Assembly: GCA_027924585.1 (NCBI GenBank)
Contig: BSBM01000232.1
Span: 29,336,001-29,400,000 of the forward strand
Length of the DNA stretch: 64,000 bases
Source: Larix kaempferi
Lineage: Eukaryota > Streptophyta > Pinopsida > Pinales > Pinaceae
Reading direction: 5' to 3'
Of this stretch, positions 55,456 through 64,000 are shown one piece after another. The notes under the pieces were generated by a model. It was not told the origin of the DNA, made no database searches, and saw only the letters and a list, made by a program, of their open reading frames with translations. Numbering within the stretch: position 1 is the stretch's first letter; every line of letters starts with the position of its first letter. The position numbers were made by a program, and so were the translations under genes.

Positions 55456-55652
55456 TTCTGCAGTCTTTGCAAAGCGCGGTACTCTTTTAATAGCTTTTTT
55501 CCCTTGGCTCATGGGATCTTGGATTTTCAAAGATAATGGAAGATTGGGTTCCTTGATTCGATCTCAACTCATCTCCTTCGATTAGAAACCCTGATCCACT
55601 TATCTCTCCTTAGATCCACCCATCTCTCTTGTTGGTTAACCTCACCATTTAC

Positions 55653-55660
55653 TATAAAAG
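55653..55660 (+). promoter_or_regulatory. TATA box in element D LTR
   Basis: TATAAAAG about 445 bases into the LTR and 170-280 bases after the inverted repeats. Confidence 0.65.
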
Positions 55661-56192
55661 AGAGGCATGCCATTGGAAAAGGGGAGGACTCTTGAGAGCA
55701 CCAAACTTATGGTCTTGCAGCATTGTGGAGATAGCTAGAGGAGAAGACACTTGGAGTTGGAGGATTGGCTTGGACATCAAGCACCTTTTGTAAGTACTCT
55801 TCAAGTTGTAATGGAATAACTTGTCTTGTTTTCCCAAATCATTTATGTTAATCTTGTTTTAATGATATGATTTGTATCTTTCACAGATTTAGATCCTAAC
55901 TCATGTTTCAGGTTGCTAGAGAATAGTGCATTCTTGTGTTTTGGTTCCATTTTAACAGGTTCACTTGTGAGGGCTTGGAACTTGGAGCAAATACCAAAAA
56001 CGAGCGTTTGGATATAAGGTCAGTTAAACTCCTTCTATTCTCTTCAGCATTTTAATCCTGAGATGTTTGTTAGATCTAGGGATTCAAGGTTGCATTTGTT
56101 TTGTTTTGTTCTTAGCCTAGAGTTAGTTAAAGTCTGCTTTAGTCTAAGGGAATTTTGACTTATCCGTAGGGCAGAATTCCACATAACAAGAA

Positions 56193-56208
56193 TGGCGACT
56201 CCGCTGGG
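56193..56208 (+). promoter_or_regulatory. Primer binding site of element D
   Basis: TGGCGACTCCGCTGGG, followed by TTTG; 15 of the first 16 bases agree with the site of element A. Confidence 0.8.
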
Positions 56209-57991
56209 TTTGATTACTGCTTGATTGGTTCAATTCACAGTCATTTATCTTTGAATTGTGAGTTTTTGTTGCATTTCAAACCAGCTTGAATCTTGGTCTT
56301 TTTCGACCCTTATTCACCCCTCCTCGCAGTATTTATCTCCCTGTTTAATTACTGAGTCCCCTGGGTCAGCAACAGCCCTGAAAATCTTACTTTTTCTTTT
56401 CCAGTTGCGCTTCTTCCCTCCCTTGCCACAGTACCGCGCCCTCATAACCACTTCCAGCGCGGTAGTACCGCGCCCTAGTACTTAGTACCAGAGCGGTACT
56501 TACACAGTGCCGCGTTTCAGCCAGACTCTAGCGCGCGGTAGTGTCTGCAAGTGTTTAAATTTTTTTTTTCTTTGCTTGGTTTCCTAAGTTTCTCTCTGCC
56601 TCAGATAGTCTTTACTGTTGCCTGTTAGCATCCTGGTTAATTTCCAGTCTGTATGGTGTGCTTATTACCTAGTTTGTGAGCTTGATTGATTGATTGAATT
56701 AAGTGGCATTTTTGACATATTGGTCATTTTTCAATCTGATTACATTGACTTGATTTTTTCCCCACAACCAACTCAACACCACTGTCTTCTGTCACTGAAC
56801 ACTGTAGTTTTACAGTCATATTGTCATTATCATTTTCAGTAAATTAAAAAGATCATTGGTTGAGAGCAAATTTTGTTGTTTAAATTGAAAAAGTCTAGTG
56901 GTATTTTGCATAGGGAAATGAACCATTAATTTTGCCATAGAAATTCTCATTATAGCAGCATTGTAGATTGTAAAATCAGTGCATTGAAAAGAGTGTTTAC
57001 TTCAGTTTGGCTTTGTTTATAAATCGAAAAGAAAAGAAAAATCTTTTACTTTGATTGCTTGTGAAAATTGTTATGCATATTTGATCGAAGAACCTCTATC
57101 TTTACCTTAGCTAGATTTCATCGAAGACAAAGGCTTGTTTGTGATTCATTCTCATTTGCATGGTTTGAGTCGTCATAACACCATCAAGTTTCACGTCCAC
57201 TACCCGATTGAGTAAGGCAGCCACTAAAATTAATCACCCTAATTAAACCAACTTTAACCTCACTTGAGGAAATCAAAAGAATTTGGTAGTTAGGTAGGAC
57301 ACCGGGGATAGGCATCAAAATAATTCCCCCTTGTCACTTTCATCTGAGACATAGTCGTTGTCTTTAGGGAACTAAAATCCTCTAGTACTTATTGACACGG
57401 TCACAGCTAGTTTGTGGAGGGGCCTCCTGACTGTTTCCAACTTTCAGGGGTTAAACGGCCGCGAGATTGAGAACCGGACGGACTCTGTGGAATACCGCAC
57501 TCCACTTAGCCCTAAGGCAACATCGATCGCTGTCTTCTTTGGAAGGCTGAAGTGCCCAAAACCTTTTCCGACGTGTCATGAACGAGGTGGCTTAGTATCT
57601 ATTCTACTAGGGCTCTTTTACCCAGGATCCCTTTCGGTAGAGGGATATCCTTCTTATATCGGCCTCTCATGTTGTATTATTCGACTTGGATTTCATCACC
57701 TTGCGAAGGATACGGCCTGTTGAGGTCTCCAGCTCTTAGTTAGGAGTTTGCTTGCTATCTCATCTTTGTAGAGGGTCATTTTTCATTTATAGGGACTGCT
57801 TGTTGGCATTCTGGCCAGTTTTGTTGATCAGCTCGCTTATTGAGACACCGGTCTCAGTATAGATTTTAGAGCTTGCTTTTTTGGCCTGTGAGCCTTGCTT
57901 TTTCTAGCTCCTCTTTTGCACACTCGGCTGCATTAGAGTTTTTGAGTTCTTTGTTTACGATACTGCCCCCGATTTTCATTTTCCTGTCATC
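56209..57991 (+). other. Element D 5' leader
   Basis: No gene. At 56431-56540 the U3 arms recur: GTACCGCG, the perfect palindrome GCGCGGTA-G-TACCGCGC (56457-56473), and further GCGGTAGTG. A block at about 57460-57720 resembles the leader block of C and A, with GGTGGCTTAGTATCTATTC at 57586-57604. The stretch 56700-57200 is AT-rich. Confidence 0.65.
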
Positions 57992-60900
57992 ATGTCAGAT
58001 CTACCACGAAGATCACAAAGACAACAGGGTCAAAGCCCTCCACCACCACCACCGCCACGGACTACTGGTCCGCCTGCATCACGCATTCCTGCTCCTCCTG
58101 GCCGCGGTGCTGGTCGAGGCAACATCCCACCGCTGATACGTACAACATCTTCAGTTACGCCCGTAACTGCCACACACAGCACAGTCTCAGAATCTATTGC
58201 AGCTTCTGTAACCACTAGCATGTCTGAGACTTCCACTGTCACCTCACCCACTGTCATTCCAGATTTATCTGTAACAGTGGGCACAGTTACAGTAGCTGAA
58301 CCTAGCACGACCCAGAGTACTAGACCAGAGGTCATCCTCCTACCGGATGCCAACACTTCCCGTCCATCAGACACTTTTCACGACGATATAGACGGATCTA
58401 TTGGCACCACAGAAGGATCCGACCAGGACATACCTGGCTTAATTTCAGTCCCAGGAGGATACGTTGAGATCGTTGAAGATACTCGTCTACCTGACACACC
58501 TTTTGAACCTGATTATGGCTTCATTACTTCCCAGACGGAACTTCCGCCTGTTATTACTACGTCACCCAGTGTTCATCCTCAGGAGACAAGTTCTTCTAGC
58601 AACGTACCTCGCACTTTACATCTACCCAACATCCCACCGGGACACGAAATCATGGCTTCCATCCAGTCTAGTATGGTTAGTCTAGCGAACTCTCGGTTAG
58701 CATCGGCACGGTTTAGACGCAGCACAGAGCACATGCTCTCGTCAGTCTCTAGAAATCCCCCTGACACACGTCCTTCGGACTATAGGGATCCCAACATCCC
58801 GTCTAGCACAGAGTTTCGACACTCCTTTGCAGACGGTACAGGACCTTCAGATGTTACCATACCTAGTTTCCTGCCGGACCCCCAAAACCTTTTCCAGGAC
58901 ATGAATTCGGACCCAGTTTTCGAGGGTCCTCCTACCATTGAACATGTCATGGACGACGCTAATACCCCTGGGCTAAATTCCCCGCATTTGTTGTCATCAC
59001 CTATATTTAACACACATTCTATGAGGGACAACCCAGTTTTTTCCCCATCCTCACCTGTTCGATATGGACGACCCCCTCCGCAAATAGGTACTTTTGGCGT
59101 CGTTGGCCAATCCATGTTATCATATTTGACCAGCGGCGGAAGAACGCTTAGTCACACTGCTGGATCTTCTGGTTGGACCGGAGGATCACCCTCAGCCACC
59201 ATTTACACTATCTCAGGAGGTGGACAACCGACTTCAGTGGTCCCCAACTCTAGTTACCAAATCCCCCCTGGTGGGCCATCAACCCAACCAGTTGGTGGAC
59301 AACCTTTTGTTGGGAACCCTGTTCCAAGTCAACAACCTCCAACTGGTGGGCCATCAACCCAACCAGTTGGAGGACAACCTTTTGCTGGGAACCCACTTCC
59401 CAGTCAACAGCCTCCTCACATAGGGCCATCCAACCTAACTGCTGGCGGACAACCTGTTGGCTCGATCCAACAAACTTCCCAACCAGCAGTGTCTACTCAG
59501 TTCGGTATGTACAATCCACCTAGCAGCGGGCAACTTTATTCCGGTGTTCCAACCGGGCCTCACTCTCAACAACCCCTGTCAGGCATGCTTCCTTCTTGGG
59601 ATCATCAAATCCCACAGAGTGGGGGGTACTCACTTTTTGGAAACTGGAACCAAGCTGGGGGGCAATCTCAGATTTCCCCCAACTTGAATTCTGGCTTCCC
59701 CTACCCTTCAGCTGCTACAGTTCCATGGAACCCATCACTTCAATTTCCACTCGCTCCTCAAGCAGGAACGAGCCTTCCATGGACACCACCATCGCAGCCA
59801 CCCCCCAACCCTGCTATGGGAAATCCTCCACTTGCACAGTATGGTGGTAACATCCCTGGAACACAACAATTCCAAGGAATTTTTCCCCAACAAGGAACAG
59901 CAACCATTCCTGGGTATCAACAGCCTCAGGGTACTATACCCACTCAGCAAAACACTCACCAACCGGTTGCTTACAATCAACCGGTTAACCAGATGGCTTA
60001 CCATCCACAGCATTTCCAGCAGTATCCCGCGGGAAACTCATATGGGTATAACACACAGCAGTATGCTATGCAGGGCCCTCCAGGGTTCTCGGCACCACAT
60101 GGTTATTACTCATTCCCGCAGACCAACCGTCAACTTCCCTTTTTAGCCACACTTGATCTACCTGATTTGTCGAGGCTTATTAACGATCCTATATGGCACG
60201 AACCTCACTGGCCACCTATCCCAGCCAAACTACCATCGGACATTCCTAAGGTCGATGCCAAACCCGGGGAAGACCCCAAGAACCACGTGATGACCTTCCA
60301 TCTTTGGTGTTCATCCAACTCCTTGATGGATGACTCCATCCGACTTCGGCACTTCCAACGCACGCTCACCGGAACGGCGGCAAAATGGTATATCAAGCTG
60401 CCACAACACTCTTTTCGTGATTTCAACACTTTGGCTATGCAGTTTCTGACACATTTCCAGCTTCCCATCCGGTATGAGACTGGAACAGAACTGCTAACTT
60501 CACTACGTCAAACCACTTCTACACATATTTCGGATCACATCCATGAGTGGCGAAGACGTCGTAGGCTAATAAAGGCACCTATTCCAGATCAGCTACTTGC
60601 TGATTGGTTTACAAAATCCTTTTTGCCTCCCATAGCCAGAGATATTGCTATGCGCGGACCGGTTACAGAAGAACAAGCCATCTCGGCAGCACAATACATG
60701 GATTTGGTATATACTCAATCCGGTACTTTACATGAACTTCTTCCACATGCCTCTCGCGTTCACACTGATCCTACAAAGCCTACTACTGAACCACCCATTG
60801 ATGGTATCGTTGGTTCAGTCAAGGCTCAGCCTGCTACCAACTCGGCGGGGCAACAAGCTTCTGCTTCCCCCGCTTTTACCCAGGCCGCTTCAAAAGCTTC

Positions 60901-61918
60901 CACCTCTCCTGCTGTCTCCTCCGAAGTGAATGCAGTCCAATCTACATCACAACCATTCGGAGGAAAGAAGAAAAATAATCGTGGTAAACCCAAGAAGAAC
61001 CAGCAGGAGAACCCCAAACCACAACCTACCCAGAATGACCAAAAACCACGTCGGAAAGCTAAGTTTCCCTACTTGATTTGTCAAGATGATCATTATACGC
61101 GTGACTGTCCCTACAAGGACGAGGTCCATAAGTTCGTTAAAGGATCCTCTCGATCGGCAGTGCTAACTGACCCTTTCCCCCAACAGCAACAGCAAATGGT
61201 TGCCCAAGAATCCCCACAAGGGGGCAACCCGACCAATCCTTCCCATGGAGAGACGTCCACAAACCGCGAAATCCTAATGACAAGTAATGAGGAGATTAAT
61301 ATCACCACTCGTTCAAAGACGTATGACAATCCTCCAAGTTCAAACAAACAATCGGAGACAGCCAAAGGCAAGTCTCCTGTTGAAGATCCGATTCCTATTC
61401 CCCCCCCTAATGGTCATCTCCATATCGAGAGACCACTTATGGATACAGTGCTACGCCCACCCAAGGGCACCATACGAAAGGCGACATTCAATCCGAATGC
61501 GCGAGCTGCCCAAAACTACAACATTGTTGAAGATTTGGCTCAAGCACCTTGCGCTATGTCAACTCTCGAGGTTCTCCAACACTGCCCCACGCAGCGTAGA
61601 ACCCTACTTTCAGCACTGGGGGCACTGGACCCAGATACTTCAAACTCCATCATGTTTAACTTGGAGCACGCTAAACCTAGGCTTTCTCACCAGCTAGCCT
61701 TCCAGGTGCATACGAAAATCCGTGGAAATGTTATCCACCGCACGGTGTTAGATGAGGGTGCTTCCACGTCGATTATGTCTTTGAACTGCTGGAGAGCCTT
61801 AGGCTCACCCGACATGGTTTTCAACCATATGGACATGGTTTTCAACCATACGGACTCATTCCCTCAATCGGTGTTGAACTGGGGGGCAAAACAGTATCCG
61901 TACACATCGAAGTCGTAG
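57992..61918 (+). CDS. Element D gag and protease N-terminus
   Basis: 1308 codons. Residues 1-700 are Pro/Ser/Thr/Gln-rich with internal repeats (GGPSTQPVGGQPF about every 24 residues near 420-470). The gag core (about 705-930) has LPFLATLDLPDLSRLINDP, TFHLWCSSNSLMDDS, AAKWYIKLPQ and HISDHIHEWRRRRRL. The zinc knuckle (about 1025-1040) reads FPYLICQDDHYTRDC: the first Cys is Tyr (TAC at 61070), so zinc binding is doubtful. NPNARAAQNYNIVEDLAQAP precedes the protease with TVLDEGASTSIMS (catalytic Asp). A 21-bp duplication at about 61811-61852 accompanies a frame change, after which the protease continues in the next frame. The start MSDLPRRSQRQQ fits the leader length. Gag builds the particle. 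Confidence 0.88.
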   Translation: MSDLPRRSQRQQGQSPPPPPPPRTTGPPASRIPAPPGRGAGRGNIPPLIRTTSSVTPVTATHSTVSESIAASVTTSMSETSTVTSPTVIPDLSVTVGTVTVAEPSTTQSTRPEVILLPDANTSRPSDTFHDDIDGSIGTTEGSDQDIPGLISVPGGYVEIVEDTRLPDTPFEPDYGFITSQTELPPVITTSPSVHPQETSSSSNVPRTLHLPNIPPGHEIMASIQSSMVSLANSRLASARFRRSTEHMLSSVSRNPPDTRPSDYRDPNIPSSTEFRHSFADGTGPSDVTIPSFLPDPQNLFQDMNSDPVFEGPPTIEHVMDDANTPGLNSPHLLSSPIFNTHSMRDNPVFSPSSPVRYGRPPPQIGTFGVVGQSMLSYLTSGGRTLSHTAGSSGWTGGSPSATIYTISGGGQPTSVVPNSSYQIPPGGPSTQPVGGQPFVGNPVPSQQPPTGGPSTQPVGGQPFAGNPLPSQQPPHIGPSNLTAGGQPVGSIQQTSQPAVSTQFGMYNPPSSGQLYSGVPTGPHSQQPLSGMLPSWDHQIPQSGGYSLFGNWNQAGGQSQISPNLNSGFPYPSAATVPWNPSLQFPLAPQAGTSLPWTPPSQPPPNPAMGNPPLAQYGGNIPGTQQFQGIFPQQGTATIPGYQQPQGTIPTQQNTHQPVAYNQPVNQMAYHPQHFQQYPAGNSYGYNTQQYAMQGPPGFSAPHGYYSFPQTNRQLPFLATLDLPDLSRLINDPIWHEPHWPPIPAKLPSDIPKVDAKPGEDPKNHVMTFHLWCSSNSLMDDSIRLRHFQRTLTGTAAKWYIKLPQHSFRDFNTLAMQFLTHFQLPIRYETGTELLTSLRQTTSTHISDHIHEWRRRRRLIKAPIPDQLLADWFTKSFLPPIARDIAMRGPVTEEQAISAAQYMDLVYTQSGTLHELLPHASRVHTDPTKPTTEPPIDGIVGSVKAQPATNSAGQQASASPAFTQAASKASTSPAVSSEVNAVQSTSQPFGGKKKNNRGKPKKNQQENPKPQPTQNDQKPRRKAKFPYLICQDDHYTRDCPYKDEVHKFVKGSSRSAVLTDPFPQQQQQMVAQESPQGGNPTNPSHGETSTNREILMTSNEEINITTRSKTYDNPPSSNKQSETAKGKSPVEDPIPIPPPNGHLHIERPLMDTVLRPPKGTIRKATFNPNARAAQNYNIVEDLAQAPCAMSTLEVLQHCPTQRRTLLSALGALDPDTSNSIMFNLEHAKPRLSHQLAFQVHTKIRGNVIHRTVLDEGASTSIMSLNCWRALGSPDMVFNHMDMVFNHTDSFPQSVLNWGAKQYPYTSKS

Positions 61919-61926
61919 ATGCACCT

Positions 61927-64000
61927 TTGGATTACAACCTCCTACTTGGTCGGAACTGGTTCTATGCCATGACTGCCATAGCATCTACAGTCTTCCGGAT
62001 TGTACAATTTCCTCATGAAGGAAAAGTTGTCACTATTGATCAATTGGATTACTGTATCCCAGACTCCCATCCGAACTCCACCAATACCGTTCCGTTATTG
62101 GATCAACCTCGGTACCGGTTCCAAGACATAGGTGTTGGTCTCATGAAGGATTCATCCCTCATTGGAGTTTTTCCAGAGCTGGGAACCCATCTCCAACCAG
62201 TCAACATGATTTCGTCACATGTCACCCCTTCCGATGATTCATGGGTGATTCCGAGTCCTACTCAGATCCAAGGCTATGGCAATTCCATGCCTTTGAACAG
62301 AAACCTTGCAGCATATGACGCGATCCAATCAGCCACAGATTGGGTCGACTGTTCTACTGATCACACAGTGGCACAGCTCTCGACTGAAACTCATACACAC
62401 CCACCATTGTTTGATCCTCTCAACTTGATTTGTCCTACTGACGAATCAATCATAGAGGTGATGTGCGGTAATGAGCCACCATGGGGAGATTTTCATCATC
62501 GATCTTCATTCCCCACCATTCAGTCACTTGAGCCCGATACCAAATCCAGTGCTTCACTTGGGATGGTTCAAACCAAGTTCCCTACTTCCCTCGACGAAGT
62601 ATTTTCCGAAGGCAACTTGGCCAACCTTATGGAAACCACTCCCATCGATATTTCAGTAAAGCCTGGTATCGTGGAAAACGTACACATTGGCAAAACATGT
62701 ACTCCTCTCGAAACGGAGTTCTATAATGCCTACTTTAAAACTTTCCGTGATGTTTTCGCTTGGAGTTATGAAGAGATGCCAGGGATCGACCCGTCCATTG
62801 TGGTCCACAAAATTCCAACTTTCCCTGGCGCCCGACCTGTTCGGAAAAAGCTTCGACCCGTTCATCCTCGTAAGGCAGCCGCCATTAAAGCAGAAGTTGA
62901 AAAACTTTTGCGTGCTGGTTTTATCTATCCTGTCCCATTGACAGAATGGGTATCCAACATCGTCCCTGTAGCCAAGAAACAGGGAACGATCAGAGTCTGT
63001 GTTGATTACCGTGATTTGAACAAGGCTTGTCCCAAGGACAACTACCCAACTCCGTTTATTGACCAGATCATCGATAACTGTGCCGGAAGTGTTATCTTTT
63101 CATTTATGGATGGCTTTTCTGGCTATAATCAGATCGATATCCTCCCAGCCGACCAGCACAAAACGGCCTTTATCTGCCCTTGGGGGATCTTTGCATATCG
63201 AAAGTTACCTTTTGGCCTCAAAAATGCCGGGGCAACTTTCCAACGGGCGATGTCCTACGCATTTCATGACATCAAACATATCGTAGAGCCATATCTTGAT
63301 GACCTTCCCGCTCATTCCCGAACTCGGGAAGAACATCCAGATCACTTGAGTGCCATTTTCGAAAGGTGCCGGCGCTACAATATACGTTTGAACCCGCATA
63401 AGTGCGTCTTTTGTGTAGAAGCCGGAAAACTGTTGGGCTTCATAGTCTCCAAAGACGGGATACGTCTAGATCCCGCAAAGGTTGCAGCTATCATAGCCCT
63501 GCCTTCAACTACCAATATTCCAGAACTTCAATGTTTGCAAGGGCATGCAAACTTTCTACGCCGTTTTATCTGTAATCTGTCCGAGATAACAAAAGGCTAC
63601 ATGCGGCTTCTCAAGAAGAATGTTCCCTTCATATGGGATGATGAAGCCCAACGCTCCTTTGATAATTTAAAGGCAGCCTTAACCAAAGACCCTGTGATTC
63701 AACCCCCCAATTACACACAGGACTACATCCTTTATCTCGCAGCCTCGATTTCCACCATTGGTATGGTGTTAGTCCAGGAAGACCACAACGGCATAGAACA
63801 TGTGGTGTAATATCTCAGCAAGAGTCTTCTCGACTCTGAAACTCACTACTCACATGTTGAAAAGCTGGCTCTCGCAACAGTATTTGCTGTCCAAAGATTC
63901 CGTCACTACATCTTACTCCGCCAGACCACCGTTATCGCCGATTTCAATCCAATGTACTATATCCTCACACGACAAGTGCTTGGGGGCAAGTACTCCCGTT
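61927..64000 (+). CDS. Element D protease C-terminus, RT and RNase H (partial)
   Basis: Really a continuation of the polyprotein: codons before 61927 in this frame already read as protease (LGGKTVSVHIEVVDAPL). Then DYNLLLGRNWFYAM, a spacer, FAWSYEEMPGIDPS, and RT: AGFIYPVPLTEWVSNIVPVA, VCVDYRDLNKACPKDNYPTP, FMDGFSGYNQI (catalytic Asp), FICPWGIFAYRKLPFGLKNA and VEPYLDDLPAHS (YLDD box). The thumb and RNase H start (QDYILYLAASISTIGMVLVQ) follow. A TAA at 63808 replaces a residue usually Tyr; the frame then continues (LLDSETHYSHVEKLALATVF) to the window end, where RNase H is incomplete. RT copies the element RNA. Confidence 0.92.

Larger units (their letters stand above)
55209..56188 (+). repeat. 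Element D 5' LTR
   Basis: 980 bp, TGTTATACCT...CACATAACA, ends set by TG...CA and the primer site four bases on. Contains GC-rich inverted repeats at 55374-55485 and a TATA box at 55653. The frame at 55208-55585 is not considered a gene. Confidence 0.8.
55209..64000 (+). mobile_element. Element D: Tat-like LTR element (continues past the window)
   Basis: A 980-bp 5' LTR, primer site, 1.8-kb leader, a long gag-protease frame (57992-61918) and protease-RT-RNase H (61927 to the end). It is the most complete pol here: one frameshift between gag and pol in the protease, one stop at 63808, and one lost zinc-knuckle Cys. The motifs FAWSYEEMPGID, RKKLRPVHPRKAAAI and YLDDLPAHSR place it in the Tat lineage. 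The left flank GATAT (55204-55208) would be its target duplication. Confidence 0.9.

Noticed and set aside
58030-58374. Minus-strand ORF of 114 codons
   Set aside because: Shadow of the proline-rich start of element D gag.

Overview
This is plant nuclear DNA made almost entirely of retrotransposons. Plant LINE ORFs (DUF4283-type ORF1, EEP endonuclease, RT, plant RNase H), Tat-like and Athila-like Ty3/gypsy elements, Ty1/copia elements primed by initiator tRNA-Met (TGGTATCAGAGC) and a DUF7869-type gene together point to a seed plant with a very large genome. A conifer is my best guess, but nothing here proves the species. I see no intact single-copy host gene, no rRNA or tRNA gene and no CRISPR array.

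Layout. (1) 1-4453 with 19741-19933: a decayed minus-strand DUF7869-type gene (perhaps itself a transposon gene), split by a LINE. (2) 4454-19740: a minus-strand LINE of about 6.0 kb bounded by a 15-bp target-site duplication (TSD). Its RT is split by element A (7645-16923, minus), a Tat-like LTR element with 1054-bp LTRs and TSD CCCCC that keeps zinc knuckles and protease but has no RT, RNase H or integrase. (3) 19955-21557: a composite tandem array. (4) 21563 onward: element B, an Athila-like element (plus) with a 1468-bp 5' LTR. Its pol is split by E1 (26705-34691, young copia-type, 607-bp LTRs, TSD GATAA) and by E2 (35411-39082, no pol, ends TGTTATC/GATAACA). After integrase, B carries a minisatellite and an accessory ORF. 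(5) Element C (Tat-like, plus) begins at 43602 inside that ORF. Copia-like E4 begins at 49191 inside C's protease. Copia E3 (minus) begins at 50873 inside E4. Tat-like D (plus) begins at 55209 inside E3 and runs off the window. The right halves of B, C, E4, E3 and D are not visible, so these junctions could be truncations rather than clean insertions.

How the parts relate. D is the most complete pol donor: gag, protease, RT and the start of RNase H, with few lesions. A is a protein-poor relative of C and D with the same kind of primer site, leader and protease. E1 has nearly identical LTRs but a ruined, partial pol, so it was probably moved by enzymes supplied from elsewhere; E3 has the related LTR and a nearly open RT-RNase H. 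B and E2 share an otherwise unrecognised accessory protein (globular domain, basic patch, coiled coil). Two non-coding features recur in A, C and D: clusters of short perfect inverted repeats in both U3 and the leader, and a leader block with the core CTTAGTATC 300-400 nt before gag. These are the best candidates for undescribed biology here.
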